A stretch of DNA of 64,000 nucleotides from Castor canadensis (GCF_047511655.1 NC_133400.1:6778001-6842000), one strand, 5' to 3'; numbered from the stretch's first letter, positions 1-12,327 are shown. A program made the numbers and translations. The notes: a model not told the origin generated them from the sequence alone.

Positions 1-330
1 TGGTCAGGTTATTGGATGGCCTTAGAGAGTGCTGACCTTGACCAAGCGGTATAGGCTCCAACTGGAAACCCAATTCTGAAGATGCTCTGAACAATTTAGG
101 CCCTTGGGTCACCCTTAAACTATATTCTACTCCCAGGGAAACAACACGGTCTTAATGATAATGGGGCGCCATTTTCAGAGACTGCCTTGTAATTTTTATT
201 CTCTCAAACGGAGCCCAGTTTGAACCCAAATCTGGGGATTTTTAACCACTATCCTCTAGTGCTCTAATTACAAAAAAACTAATGATACTGTGATTATATT
301 GTAATTATTATAATTATAGTAAAAATAATA
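1..330. other. PKD1L2: PKD1L2 intron, no recognised feature
   Basis: I see no exon or repeat I can name. It ends in an AT-rich stretch (attattataattatag) near 300-330. Confidence 0.4.
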
Positions 331-334
331 ATAT

Positions 335-550
335 GGATACCAATTGAACACTCACCTGCGTGCTAGTACTGTCTCAAATGCTTTACAAAAATGGTGGCTT
401 TGAATCTTTTTGACCATCTACTGAGGTAGGTTCTGTTATTATCTCCATTTTATAGACAAGTAAACTGAGGCACAAAGGGTAACATCACTTGCCTGAAGTC
501 ACAGAGCTGGTAAGAAGACAGGCTAGGATTACAACACAGCTCATTTCAGA
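335..550 (-). repeat. MIR element
   Basis: It carries the reverse MIR core: tttatagacaagtaaactga, ggcacaaagggtaac, cttgcctgaagtcacagagc. Confidence 0.7.
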
Positions 551-746
551 GTTCCTATCATTAACTTCTGATGCTGATAGGATGCTGGATTTCATCTATA
601 ATAGAAAAAATGTATAGGGCAAATCTTAGGAGCAAATCCTTCTCTTTCTTCCTCCCTCTCATGCTAAGAGTGCTCCAAAGAGACCAGTCCCTCTCCACCC
701 TGTCCCTCTAAATACCTGTTCTTCCCTCTCTCCCTCCTGCCTGCAG

Positions 747-946
747 CCACCTGTTTTTCATGAAAACCTCCTCGGGCTTCCAGGAAGGGCACCTTTGGTA
801 CTCTGTCTTCAGCAGCTTGGCTCGGAGCAGCTTCACGCGTGTGCAGAGGGTGTCCTGCTGCTTCTCCTTGCTCCTCTGCACCATGCTCACCAGTATCATG
901 TTCTGGGGTGTCCCCAAAGACCCAGCTGAGCAAAAGATGGACTTGG
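747..946 (+). CDS. PKD1L2: PKD1L2 exon A (membrane segment after PLAT)
   Basis: The acceptor ctgcctgcag precedes 747 and the donor gtaatt follows 946. The exon enters in phase 2 and leaves in phase 1. It encodes SSFTRVQRVSCC followed by the hydrophobic stretch FSLLLCTMLTSIMFW, the membrane segment that follows PLAT in polycystin-1 proteins. No lesion is seen. Confidence 0.85.
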
Positions 947-1337
947 GTAATTCTGGCTGTCACGATATTCAGGGCTAGTGCCTGGTGGCTATCAGACTTC
1001 ACTGTCCCAGCAATGCTACCGTGATCCAGAATTTTCATGGAGGCTTGGTCACGTGTGGAAAGTGGCTGCCCACTGTGTGACTGACCTTAGCCTCCAGCCC
1101 ATCCAGAAGTCATGCATTTGGCTCAGGTCCACTAGAAACCATATTCTTAGCACCGACTATCTGATGTAGCCCAAGGCCCCAGGTAAACAAAGACCCTCTT
1201 ATCAGGCAGGACATCCCAGACTTACAGGAATTGGGCCTGGCTGAGACTTCAGTGCTCAGCCACCTTCTGTAAGGGTTGGGCAGGCCTGGGCTCTGGGTGC
1301 TATCTCTCTCTTTGACCTGTCCCTCCCTCTTCTCCAG

Positions 1338-1555
1338 GCAAAATTGAGTTCACGTGGCAAGAAGTGATGATTGGACTGGAGAGCTCTGTCCTCATGTTCC
1401 CCATCAACCTCGTGATCGTCCAGAGCTTTCGAAATGCCCGTCCTCGGGTCACAGAGGATCAGAACCCTGGGAAAAAAGACCACGGGCTCCTCAGCCTGAC
1501 TCCCTCACCACAGCCAGTGGAGGATAGCCTTCTGACCCCTGAAGCAGTGACCAAA
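1338..1555 (+). CDS. PKD1L2: PKD1L2 exon B (next membrane segment and loop)
   Basis: The acceptor is tcttctccag and the donor gtatat. The entry phase matches exon A (split Gly codon) and the exit is phase 0. It encodes TWQEVMIGLESSVLMFPINL, a family-typical membrane helix, then a polar cytoplasmic loop rich in Pro, Asp and Lys. The frame is open. Confidence 0.85.
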
Positions 1556-1699
1556 GTATATCCTCCACCTCAGCTGGTGTGTGTGTGGTGTGACAGAAGT
1601 GGGAGTGCAGCTGAGGCTTGGGGCCTGGCATACCTGTGTTGTATGACAGTCTTAGTGCTGAGATTCCTCAGCAGGAGCACATATGTGCGTGTACACATA

Positions 1700-1975
1700 C
1701 GTGCACATGCAGATTTTTGAGTATTTATTGTGTGTAAAATATTCCACCCTCATTACAGACTCCCAGACTGAAAGCCCACAGGAGAGACTCCTCCCCTGCA
1801 CTCATGTACTGCACAAGTTTTTATTGAGCACTTACTGGGTGCTCATTTTGAGGAATACAGCCTTGAACCCTAGAAGAGGGATTTTAGAGGTGATGGAACA
1901 GAGGTTCAAGGAGGTCAAGATTGTGCCTCAGTAGGCAGAGCTGGGGTTCAAAGGCAGATCACCAGGCCCAAGATG
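1700..1975 (-). repeat. MIR/L2-type fragments
   Basis: The string ttattgagcacttactgggt, then a degraded aggtcaagattg...ctggggttcaaaggcag, matches the order of an inverted MIR. Divergence is high. Confidence 0.45.
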
Positions 1976-2049
1976 CATGCTCTTGAGTGCTTCACTGCAC
2001 CCCCTTGCTGCTGCTCACGTCCTCTCACCTTGCCTGGGCTGCCTTGCAG

Positions 2050-2266
2050 GACATGTGGAGATTGGTCAGCTCACTATTTAAAGCTCTGAAGACCCCACTG
2101 CCAGCCTTGGGCTGGGACTCTGCGAGTTTGATGGACATCAACAACCTCCTGGCCTTGGTGGAAGACATCGTTTGTCTGCAGAACATGGCCCGGCAGGGGT
2201 TTTGGGAGGAAAGCAAAAAGACAGAGGACTCTTTTGCGCTCACTCTTGGGACTATGCATGTGAAAA
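2050..2266 (+). CDS. PKD1L2: PKD1L2 exon C (cytoplasmic loop)
   Basis: The acceptor is gccttgcag and the donor gtaagt. It enters in phase 0 and leaves in phase 1. It encodes an amphipathic loop (LVSSLFKALKTPL, NNLLALVEDIVCLQNMARQG) between membrane segments. It joins the flanking exons in frame and has no stop. Confidence 0.8.
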
Positions 2267-2689
2267 GTAAGTCCTGGACATTCCAGTGCCAAGGGAAGTG
2301 GCTTTCTGCAGCCAGGTGGCTATCTGGCCAGGTCAGAGGGCCATGTCTGGATCACTGAGGATTTAAGGAGCTGTGCTGGGTTCTCCCTCACTCCCTCTAT
2401 ATCTCACGGGCATCTGCTATTCTCAAATGCCAAGCTGCCTCCCACTATCCCTTGAATGTTTTTCCTCCTTTGCCTGGCCAACTCGTACTCAGTCTTTAGT
2501 CCTGGCTTAAGCGGCCCTTCCTCAGGGACCAACCCAAACCTCCTGGCTATAATAAAGCTCCTGATCCCCTGGTTTTTGGTCCTTAAGATTCCCCTTGCAT
2601 CCAACCCGCTTATGGTCAAATAACGAATGCTGCTTGCAGTCCGTACCTTCTTGAGGTGGGAGCTCTCCATTCGTCTCACCTTTGCTCAG

Positions 2690-2815
2690 AAGGACCACCT
2701 TTGGGTACTGGCTCCCCTATGGAGCAGCTGTGTGACCTTGGCAAGTTGCCTCCGTTCTCTGAGCCTCAGTTCCTTTCTCCTGTCAAGTGTCAGGGGCTTC
2801 AAGTTGAACTAGATG
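2690..2815 (+). repeat. MIR element
   Basis: It contains agctgtgtgaccttggcaag followed by ctctgagcctcagtt, the forward MIR core. Confidence 0.75.
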
Positions 2816-3149
2816 CACTTCCAAATGTGGGGGTGGGGGGGCAGGACCACAAGACGATAAACAGGGCAGTGAAACACAGATGGAAAAAGTTCTTTTCCAC
2901 CTTCGCTTTCATTCCTCATCATTAGGTCAGGAAGTCAAGGAAAAATCTCAATTGGTGCCACTGTGTCTTCAGTGCTGTTCGGCCACTTGTTAATCATGTT
3001 TGGCGTAGGTAATTTGTCTCAAATGCTAGCCTTCTGCAACAATATCCCGCTGGAATTTAGTGACATTTTATTAAGTTCTACCTGAGGCATATTGTTCTGA
3101 TTTAAGCTGGCTTCCTGAGTCCTCTCTTGCCCCTTTCCTGCCTGTGTAG

Positions 3150-3475
3150 TGAGCTTACCATCACTGTTATAAATTACCCGAGGTAATAACTTGTAAGGAG
3201 GAAAGGTTTGTTTGGCTCACTGTTTCAGGCCATGGCCCTGTTGCTTTGGGCCTGGAGGCAGAACACTATGGTGGCTGGAGGGGTGGTGGGGGAGAGGGAG
3301 GGAGAACAGCCAAGGTCCCAATATTCCCTTCAATAGCACCCTCAAGTGACCTAATGTCCTTTCACTAGGCCCCACCATCTAAAGGTTCCACCACCTCCCA
3401 GTAGCACCACAGACAGTGACCAGGCCTTTAACACACGGTCCTTTGGGGGACATTTCTGGTTCAAACTCTGGCAGT
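3150..3475 (+). repeat. Old interspersed repeat, family not assigned
   Basis: Diagnostic pieces are aggaaaggtttgtttggctc, cactaggccccaccatctaa, aggttccaccacctcccagt and cctttgggggacatt. The same family recurs at 25410-25740, 37668-38000 and 63185-63590. I recall it as an old mammalian interspersed (LTR or DNA) family but cannot name the subfamily. Confidence 0.5.
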
Positions 3476-4029
3476 TTTCTGACCAGATCCACACTGCTGG
3501 TGTTGAGAGCAGCACCATCCCTAGGACGGATGGAAATGCTCTACAGCTTCTTTGTGGCTGGGAGGGAGGGGGTTGGAATGCTACCAGTGTGCGCTGGATG
3601 CTGGTCACTGTAAGTGTGGTCTGCAGAATGGGCAATTTGCTTTCGTGAACTTGGCTCCAGCCCAGATGGAGTGAGCTCGATGGTCTGTGGGGAGGCCAGG
3701 CAAGGGTGCTTTATGCCAGTTACTGGGGTGCTTTCCACGCACGTGGAAGGTGGACGCCTCACCTCCTAACTGTAGGACTGGGGCTGTCATGGCCAGGCCC
3801 ACGCTGACCCCATGCTGCAGTGGCAGGAAGGAGTATGTCCTGGGAGCAGGCATGTGCAGTCTATAAGGCCATCTCTACAGGGCTGTGTTTGCACTGGACA
3901 CTTAGCCCTGGGTTTGGGGCTTTTGGTAGTAACAGTTGGACATCCTGGCAGTGGACCAGGACCCTTAAGTGGGCCTTAAGTGGCCCTTAAGAATACAGCC
4001 AGACAGGGTGCAAGGGCAGCTCTGCAGCT

Positions 4030-4200
4030 TGGGTCAAGTTGCTCAACCTCTCAGAGATGCACTTTCTTTCTCTATGAAAGAGGAGTATTGAGCCAGCTGG
4101 CTTCGCAGCTTGCTGTGAGGACTGAATGAGATTGTAGGACATAAAAAATGCTTAGGTCTCACCTGGCACAGAACAGGCATTCAGTAAGTGGTGTTATGAT
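4030..4200 (+). repeat. MIR element
   Basis: The core gcttgggtcaagttgctcaa, then tgtgaggactgaatgagat and acctggcacagaacaggcat follow the forward MIR order. Confidence 0.75.
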
Positions 4201-4729
4201 TGGCAGGGATGGTGTCTTCCCAAAACATTAGCAGGTCTTGCAACACAGAGTGTTGACACAACTCTAGCTGTGGCTTCCGTGAGGGAGGGTGAGGGAGGAG
4301 GCTTCCAGTCAGAGGGGGTGAGAGTAGACTTTGTCCCAGGCATTTACCTAGCTAGAGTCAGCATCTATCTGTGATACACATTTTTTAGTCACAACCTTCT
4401 CTGGGCACACTTTTTTCTTCCTCATTCATCTGTCACTGGTGACTGAGGGAGAGGCCATGGAGGAAAGGGCTCCAGATGGCCATCTCCAACACCCAATTGC
4501 CCCTAGGGACAGTGAACTGGTCCAGAGCCCAACCCATATTGCCACAGGACAATGTGTCCCTGGGTACTAGCCTGCAAGCTGGCCCAGAGACTGGGGCCTG
4601 GCTCGACCAATTTGGCACAGGCCAAATTTCTCTTAAAAGGCATAGGGCTTGGTGGAAAGGTTTGAACTTTTTCTATAATAGATATGTTACCTCTCTAATT
4701 TAAACAAAAAGATGTTTTCAAGAAAAATT

Positions 4730-4940
4730 TAAGCAAGCGTGGTAGCACATGCCTATAATCCAAGCTTTTGAGAGGCTAAAGTAGGAGGATCTCAGCCTGG
4801 ACTACATAGAAAGACCCTGTCTCCAAACCAAAACCAAACAAATGAAAACTCTTAGAGGGCTTGAGGTGTACCTCGGTGGTAGAATGCTTGCCTAGTATGT
4901 GTGAGGCCCTGAACTAGATCCCCAGCACCACACACCCCCC
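4730..4940 (+). repeat. Dimeric SINE
   Basis: The left part has gcctataatccaagctttt and the right part has tgcctagtatgtgtgaggcc with a 3' cagcaccacac tail. Confidence 0.7.
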
Positions 4941-5463
4941 CACACCCAACTTAGGAATCTGAAATATGAACCAAACCAACCGTAGAAAGCAAACACGCAT
5001 GAGCTAAAGAGGGGGATGAAGAGGGGGATGGTGACGGATAGATATTGGACAGTTAATGATTTTTAATCATTTTAAAATTCATAATGCCGTCACAGTGGTG
5101 TAAGTCCTTATTTTCTACAGAAATGTCTAAATTATTTCATGAGATGACGTGTGCTCTGGAATCTTCTTCAGAGCTGTCCGTGTGGAGAGAGTGGGTGGGT
5201 GCAAGCAGAGCAGCTGGGAGCTGATTCATCTCGTCACCCCCTCGCTTCTGTATGTTTGGAACGTTTCATAACTGAAAGTGTGAAAACACAGGATCAAGAC
5301 GTACGCCATCTTTGACACTAGATAAAACAGAAGTAATTGTAGATGAGATAATACCATGTCTAGGAGTGGCCTTAAAACACACTTTGGGAGCAGAATGTTG
5401 GGGGCAGAGATGAGACAAGATTGGCCAAAAGAACTAATTGTTGCAATGTGGTGGTGGACATGG

Positions 5464-5466
<3 letters not shown>

Positions 5467-5514
<48 letters not shown>
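5467..5514. repeat. (TC)24 microsatellite
   Basis: A pure TC dinucleotide tract of 48 bases abuts the inverted SINE that follows. Confidence 0.98.
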
Positions 5515-5519
<5 letters not shown>

Positions 5520-5715
5520 TGGTGATTGAACCCAGGGCAGGGCCTCGCGCATACTAGGCAACTTGCTCTACCACTTGAGCCACACCTAGTCCTTTGGTTT
5601 TCATTTTGTTTTTGAGACAGGGTCTCCCTGGTGATCTTTGCCCAGGTTAGCCTTAAACTCGAGGTCATCCTACATCCACCTCCAAGTAGCTAGGATTAGA
5701 AGCATGTCACCTCTC
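5515..5715 (-). repeat. Dimeric SINE
   Basis: Its two halves read tctaccacttgagccacacc and ttgagacagggtctccctgg, then aagtagctaggatta. Confidence 0.75.
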
Positions 5716-5959
5716 CTAGCTCTTCTCTGTGTGGAAGGAAACTTTGGAACTGTCCCCAGGAAAAATCTAAATGAAAAAATCAAATCCTGGCTGGCCTGTG
5801 ACCCTAGACCCTCACTCCTCAGTCTCTTGACACCTCAGCTTTCTCACCGCTTGGCATGCAGTTGTTTAAACTCAAAGCCACTACTCTTACTGTTGTTTTT
5901 ATTGTTGCTGGTTTACTGTCACTTGGCACCAGCTGATCACGTTCCCCCTCGCTCCCCAG

Positions 5960-6188
5960 AGAAAACACAGCACCTCAAGCCCAAGCTGGCCCAGAGTGGC
6001 TCTTGGAAGGACAGCACCTACAGGCAGTGTCTCTACCTTCAGCTGGAATGCATGGAACAAGAGCTGCAGCTGGTGGGGCCCAGGGGGTTCCCGAAGCACC
6101 ACAGCCATGCCCAGGCCCTCAGGCAGCTGCAGACCCTGAAGAGCTGCCTTAGGGGACAGCCTGGCCTCCTGCCCCCAGCGTGTGCCAG
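5960..6188 (+). CDS. PKD1L2: PKD1L2 exon D (cytoplasmic loop)
   Basis: The acceptor is gctccccag and the donor gtaatc. It enters in phase 1 and leaves in phase 2. It encodes a Gln-, Leu- and Lys-rich, probably helical loop (LYLQLECMEQELQLVG, HAQALRQLQTLKSCL) typical of the segment before the next membrane pair. Confidence 0.85.
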
Positions 6189-6414
6189 GTAATCCTCTTC
6201 TCGGGGGGCTGAGTGGGCTTCTGCCCTCTCCAGCTTGGGGCTGTGGGACAGGACATCCTGACCAACCTTAGAGGGATAGCCGTCCACCCAGACCTCCAGG
6301 AGGAAGGGATTCAGGATTTCTGGGGATGCTCAGGGAGGCCAGGGCAAATAGGGCTGTTTGCTGGAAGACACTCGCCGCCGTTTGTGCAGCACTTTTCACA
6401 ATTTACAATCGTAT

Positions 6415-6530
6415 TCGCACGGCTGTTTCCTAGCTGTGCACCCTCGTACAGTCCTGCATCCTCTCTGAGCCTCGGTTTCTTCATCTGTAAAATGGGAATG
6501 CTAGCGTTGCTGTCCTGATTCAAACGTAAA
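6415..6530 (+). repeat. MIR element
   Basis: The string cctctctgagcctcggtttc followed by ttcatctgtaaaatgggaat is the forward MIR core. Confidence 0.8.
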
Positions 6531-6984
6531 ATAAAGTGCCCTTTTTAAGATAACCAGTGAACTTCGAACAGAGACAGGTAATCGGATGACATTAAGGAAT
6601 TCTTATTAATTTGTTAGATGTGACAATGACGTAGTGAGAAAATGATCATTTTTGAGATGCATTCTGAAGTAATGAGGGATAGTTTTGTACCATGTCCCAT
6701 CCACCATATAAAGGAATAGGAGTGGGGGAGGTGGGGAGAGATGGAACAAGTATGACGTGTGGTGACAGTTGCTGAAACCAATGGAGGAAACTGGGGGTTT
6801 GCTGTGCTTACTGGTTTTGTAAGATGAGACATTTTCACAATAAAAAATTTTTAAATTCTGTAGAACCAGCCTTCTAGGCTTGCTATGAGGAATAATAGAG
6901 CCAATCTGTGTACAGCAACTGAAAAGGGTAGCATCCTCTAGAATGCACTGAATAAATGCCACTTTTGTTACTTAGCAAAGTACA

Positions 6985-7085
6985 GAGATGGCCTTCTGAG
7001 GTAGGGACATGTTACAGAGGAGAAACTGAGGGTCTGACAGGTCAACGTCACGCAGATGATGAGCTCGGAGTGGGATTTGAACTTG
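6985..7085 (-). repeat. MIR element
   Basis: It reads gaggagaaactgagggtctg, acaggtcaacgtcacgca and gggatttgaacttgagccc. It ends about 50 bases before the acceptor of PKD1L2 exon E. Confidence 0.7.
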
Positions 7086-7132
7086 AGCCCACTGCTGGCA
7101 CCCTGACTGTATCTGTCCACTCTCCTTTGCAG

Positions 7133-7337
7133 CACTCCTCGGGCCAGCAGGCCCCCTGGTAGCCTGCCCTGGTGGTGTGTCTTGGTGGGCTGGTTCCTGG
7201 TGGTGACCACCAGCGGTATGGCAGCCTTCTTCACCATGCTCTATGGCTTGCACTATGGGAGGGCCAGTTCCCTCAGGTGGCTCATCTCCATGGCTGTCTC
7301 CCTTGTGGAGAGTGTGTTCATCACCCAGCCCCTAAAG
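7133..7337 (+). CDS. PKD1L2: PKD1L2 exon E (two membrane segments)
   Basis: The acceptor is tcctttgcag and the donor is gtcagg, a weaker site. The exon is in frame with exon D. It encodes LPWWCVLVGWFLVVTTSG, then FFTMLYGLHYG, then SLVESVFITQPLK, which is among the most recognisable polycystin-1 family motifs. Confidence 0.93.
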
Positions 7338-7637
7338 GTCAGGACCCCTGCTCCAAAACGGTTCCCCTCCTCTCTTCTTCCCACCCCCGGCCTCCTAGGA
7401 GTAGTCCTATCCTTGGGCTCCAGCCATTCCTTTATTCACTCAACGTACGTTCATAGCGTACCACTTCTGTGCAGGCCCTGGGCAGGGAGGATACCAGGGA
7501 TGATTACCATAAAAACCCAAGTTATTGGACACTCCAGGCTTAGTGTTGTACTGGGAGGCTCAAATTTCATAATCGCCATCATCCTTAGGATTGCAAGAAA
7601 TTTTATATGTAAGAAAACTTGAGGTTAAGAAGATCAC

Positions 7638-7725
7638 AGCGGGTAGGGATGTAGCTGGGCGGCAGAGCGATTACCTAGCATACAAGGCCTGGGGATTGAT
7701 CATCAGCACCCTCCTGAAAAGAAAG
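7638..7725 (+). repeat. ID-like SINE
   Basis: It is a tRNA-like monomer: atgtagctgggcggcagagc, gattacctagcatacaaggc. Confidence 0.65.
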
Positions 7726-8544
7726 AACTCAAGATCACAGATACCTTGCCCTAGCCTATCTGCATATGTGATTATGTGTAATACCTGCTTCCTCAATTCT
7801 GAGTTGCTTTTGACTGTGAGATAGGACTACAGTCTAAAGGAACATTCCTTCAGAAAAAACACCCAGGCATTAAATGTGTGCATTAAAAAGTGAAATTCCC
7901 CACAAACTATATATTAGAGTTGTAGAAGTTCTAAACTCAGACCTGGAGCTGGGCAGTGGGGGGCACAGCTTCCTCTGGGAGCTCAGGCAGGAGGCAATCC
8001 CTGGGGAACCCCTGGAGGAAGAGATACTCTGTTGGGATGGGTGGCAGGGTGGGGGAGACTGCAGGAAGAGGGGAACACTTAAGTAACTCTTTACAACTGT
8101 GAGAATTGCCAAGTCCCGCACACCTGTTCTACCCTCTTGTTCCCCCCGGGTATCCTGAACAGCCTCTATGATAAGACTCAAAAAACCTTTGTGGCCTCCC
8201 CACTAAGCTAGGCTGGACTATGATGAGCAGGGTGTGTCCTGACTCTTTACTCCCAACCAAACCACAGAATCCTGCTGCTTGTGCACAGCAGGTGAGGGGT
8301 GAAGTCGCCCTAGGCAGGTCACCAGGTGAGAAGGCTCAGGTGAGTTCAAGGACTTGCCAGATTCTCTGATAGTGGCCCTTCCTCCTCCTAACAACTGGTC
8401 TCTGAAGAGAGTAACCTTTCCCATGGGATGCTTTCGAGCCTAGCTCCTATACCTATTGCACAGAAGGGGCCCAGGCTTGTTCCCTCAGACCAGTCCTTGA
8501 GAGCCACCAGCACAGGCTTGGGGCTCATACCAGGTGAGTTCCAG

Positions 8545-8638
8545 GTGCTGGGCTTTGCTGCTTTCTTTGCATCGGTCTTGAAGAGAGAAGATGAGGACGA
8601 CACTGCGCCCTTCCTGCCAAGATATCTGCGTGGCCCAG
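8545..8638 (+). CDS. PKD1L2: PKD1L2 exon F
   Basis: The acceptor is gagttccag and the donor gtaatg. The exon has 94 bases, entering in phase 0 and leaving in phase 1. It encodes VLGFAAFFASVLKRED, completing the helix begun in exon E, then an acidic DDTAPFLP segment. Confidence 0.88.
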
Positions 8639-9069
8639 GTAATGGGGCCTTGGTGGGAGGGGCACTGGTCTGGCTGCCTGGTGGTCTTGAGAGGTGGAGT
8701 ATGCCTGTGGAATCCAGCCTCTGGGGGGTCCTGGGCCTCACTGATTCCCAGACTTCATTCTGCACTAGCCTTCACTGGGATTTGTGACATCCCAAAGCAG
8801 CCAGAAAAAGTGTTAACCTTCTTATTTCTCTGATACCCTAGCCTGGTCCTTCAGCCAGAAGAGCCCATTGGGAGCCCAACTCCCTGCCTTGGCCATTCTC
8901 TGTGTAATCCCAAGCATGCAGCTTTCTTCCCCAGACACAAGTGGCTGGGCTTTAGAATGAAAACCAAAAGACATTCAACTTGTAGGTGGGCTGCAAAAAG
9001 TGGCTTCAAACTACCTTTTAGGAAAATCAGTGGGCCAACTCTTCCCCATACCTCTTTTGGTTTGGGTTT

Positions 9070-9142
9070 TGGTTTTTGCGGTACTGGGGACTGAACTCCA
9101 CGCCTCAAGCACTCTACCACTTGAGCTAAAACCCCCTGTCCC
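9070..9142 (-). repeat. ID-like SINE
   Basis: It contains gcggtactggggactgaact and gcactctaccacttgagct. Confidence 0.75.
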
Positions 9143-9489
9143 CCTGCCTGCTTGTATGAAGATTTACAAGGACATAGCACTGTGACCTCTGGCCTAGGAG
9201 GCTCAGTCTGACTTCTAACTTCCTAACTGGAACCCTGAGGTTGCTGACAACAAGAGCACACAAACACACAAGCCAACAGCACAGAATCAAACTTCTATGA
9301 GTCATTTTTTTATTTACAGGGAACATAGTCAGGAACCAGCAAACCAAAGCCCCCATGCACACATCGTTATGCAGTGCAGGCCTCTTTCTGGGCCTGAATT
9401 CTTCTACTTTAGGATAGAGTTTTGGCCTTGCACTTCCAAAAGCCCATTAAAATCTTTCAAGACAGAGTAATTTTTCTCCAAAGAGACGC

Positions 9490-10120
9490 CAGCCTCTAGA
9501 CCAATTAAATATTCATTCAGTTATTCTTTTGGCAAATCTTCAGGGAGCTCTGTCTGTGTGCCAGACAGTGAAGGCTCAGGGACATAATTTACACAAAATT
9601 CACCCATTAGTGGCATTCAATTAAAATGTAGTAAATTTACAGAGTTTTGTCACCATTGTTGCAATCCAGATTTGAAGAAGCTTTGTCACCTCAGGAGGGG
9701 CCCTTTGGCCCATCTGAAGTCACTCCCTACCCTACCCCCAGCTCCAGGCAACAGGGCACTGACTGGATGGAATGGGTCACTGCTCCTGGAATAAGCAGGC
9801 CATCTGGGGAGGTGACATCTCAGTGTGAATTCTGGAGAGAACGGAGGGGGGGGGTGGTGTGTTTGAGGAGGAACCAAACAGGGCAGTCCTCTCTGCTGAG
9901 GTGGCACCTAAGTTATCCCCTGAAGTATGGGGAATAGGAGGAACTGCACACGGGACATGTGCAAAGGCTCTGAGGTGCAGTGGAAATGATCATTTTACAG
10001 CAACCACTGACAGTACGGCAGGAGTACAGGATGTTGGGATGGTGGAGATGGTGTAAGCTGAGGGTGGAAAGGGCCAAGGAAACAGATCCTGCAGGGCCTT
10101 GGTTTTTTAAAATTTTATAA
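9490..10120. repeat. Old L2/MIR3-type fragments
   Basis: The strings attcattcagttattctttt, ctgtgtgccagacagtgaag, tgtgcaaaggctctgaggt and atcctgcagggcctt are typical of L2 3' ends. Boundaries are approximate and orientation is mixed. Confidence 0.45.
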
Positions 10121-10401
10121 GGATTACTGTGGTTGATTTTGGAGACCTTAGGTATTAGGTCACAAGTGGAAATGGGGAGACCAGGAAGGAGGGAGGCAAG
10201 AGATGACAAATGCTGTTGGCAGTGGGGGAGGAGGGTGACTGAAAGCCATAAATCCAAGACAATTGGGTCCATACACGCTTAGAGGATTGGCTGAAGTGTC
10301 AAGTAGTGATAACATTTGGTGAGTGTGGGTCTTCTGGTTGCAAACTCAGAGCCTGGTCCCACTGCTGGGTGGGGATTGCCCTGGTATCCTTGTCTACACA
10401 G

Positions 10402-10539
10402 GCCCCTATGCCCGGTTCCAAACACGGAGACGTAGCAGCAAGGAGGACTACCAGCCACTTCTTGCCACCACTGTAGAGAAGATGAAAAACATCCGCCTCA
10501 AGGAACAGAAGGCACTTGCCCTCATCAGAGAAATCCTTG
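10402..10539 (+). CDS. PKD1L2: PKD1L2 exon G
   Basis: The acceptor is gtctacacag and the donor gtaggc. It is phase 1 at both ends. It encodes a basic cytoplasmic stretch (ARFQTRRRSSKEDYQPL, KMKNIRLKEQKALALIREIL) before the membrane helix of exon H. Confidence 0.85.
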
Positions 10540-11152
10540 GTAGGCAGCCTTCCCAGGCACGGTTCTCAACCTAGATTCAGCTTGTAGTCTTTCATAAGTC
10601 CCTTACAGGGACTTCTGAACCGCAGTTTCCCTAGATGATGTTTCACTGTACTGAAAATCTTTTGACTTTAAGGTCTGAGCTCCCTCCTATGGCTCCACCC
10701 ACCTCAAGTCTCCCCTCTGGGTTCCCTGTGCCCCAAGCTGCAGCTACAGCAGCTTCTACAGCTCCTGGGACTCTGTGCCCTCGTCCAAGTCCTGGCTTTT
10801 GACTAGACTGTGTCATCTTACCTGCATGAAATGTGTCCACCTTTCTCCCACATTTTCTTATTCCTTGGCCCAATCACTGTGCCTGCAGAAAGGCTTTCCC
10901 TGACCTTTTGTATATGTCTTCATGGGGTCCCTCAGATGCAGACCTGGACACATAGTTCACGTAAGAAGTGATCCCAGCAGCACTGGCAGGAAGGAAAGAG
11001 CAGTGGGGAGTATTCATGAAGCTGAGATGGAGTGCAACCAGGGGTTCAGTCCTGCTAGCAACTGTTCTGAGCTCTGTACCATTCTACTTCCTGCTATGGA
11101 CTTGGTGGGAGTCAAGGTCCCTGCCTCAGTGGGGGCTGTGCATCTTTTCCAG

Positions 11153-11338
11153 CATACCTGGGTTTCCTGTGGATGCTGTTGCTGGTGGCCTATGGGCAGA
11201 GGGACCCCAGTGCCTACCACTTCCACAGGCACCTTGAGCAAAGTTTCACCCAAGCCTTCTCAGCTGTGTTGGGCTTCCAAGAGTTCTTTGAGTGGGCCAA
11301 TACCACCCTCGTGAACAACCTGTATGGTCATCACCCAG
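11153..11338 (+). CDS. PKD1L2: PKD1L2 exon H (helix S1 and start of polycystin domain)
   Basis: The acceptor is atcttttccag and the donor gtacag. It is phase 1 at both ends. It encodes YLGFLWMLLLVAYGQRD, the first helix of the channel module, then the start of the extracellular polycystin (TOP) domain (GFQEFFEWANTTLVNNLYG). It is the last exon without a lesion before the first frameshift. Confidence 0.92.
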
Positions 11339-11564
11339 GTACAGTCCCCTGGCCTCAGAACTTCGCACCAGACCCCTAGAACATGTTGCTATCTGGGAGC
11401 AGGTGTAAGTCACTGACACCTGCTATTTTTCATAAGAAAAACAATAGCCCAGGATCATGCTATGAATGAGATCCCCTCAGAGGGCCCCTCACAATGATCT
11501 GTGGGTGCTGCTGCTAACACCAGGGAGGGGCCACCAGCCCTCCTTGAGCCAGGTGGAGAGCATA

Positions 11565-11690
11565 TCTTATTTTGTTTTTTGAGACAGAGTCTTGCTGTAT
11601 AATGCAGGCTGGTCTTAAACTCCCAATCCTCCTGTCTCAGCTTCACAAATGCTGGGTTTACAGGTGTGAATCACCACAAAGCTTGGAGAA
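11565..11690 (-). repeat. B1-like SINE
   Basis: It reads ttgagacagagtcttgctgt, aggctggtcttaaactccca, gctgggtttacaggtgtgaa. Confidence 0.75.
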
Positions 11691-12327
11691 TGTCTTAAGT
11701 GAGAGATAAGCAAGTCTTAATTGGCTAGGCAGGAGGAACAATGGGAGGCAAGCCAAGCCCACCACACCACAGCAGGGCCTTAAAACTACAACACATGTAG
11801 CTATCATGGCGGGTGAGTGAAGTAGAGCAAGAGAGATAAAGACCAGGCCATGAAGGAGCTCAGATGTTCACATTGTATCCTCCAGGTTAGGGGGTACCTT
11901 GGGTGGATTCTACAAGAGGAAGCAACATGGCTTTGGAAGCACGTGAGCCCTGGAGTGGAGAGTGAGTGAGCCGGGATGTCATGGAGACAAGATGAGGGTT
12001 GATGCAGGGACACGGTGATGGAGAAAAGGGATGGATGCATAAAACAAGGACGCAGCAGCATTGCTGGGACTCAGTGACCATTGGGATGGAAGGGTTGAGG
12101 AGAAGGATACGGGTTCCCTGTGAGAACTTACGCAGGGAGTAGAATAGGTCCAAGATGGACAGATGGGAGGTCCTCTGGATGAACATAGTCTATATTTGGC
12201 CATGAGCTCTCTTGGCTGTCTCTCTAATGGCTGCAGTGAAGTTCATATCAGCATCCAGGCTAGCGAGCAAGGGATATGTTAAGATGATTTCACTTGTTAG
12301 ACTTACTCTCCTATTTTTCATCTTTAG

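Noticed and set aside
5226-5561. Minus-strand frame with an Arg-Glu repeat
   Set aside because: The repeat is the translation of the (TC)24 microsatellite.
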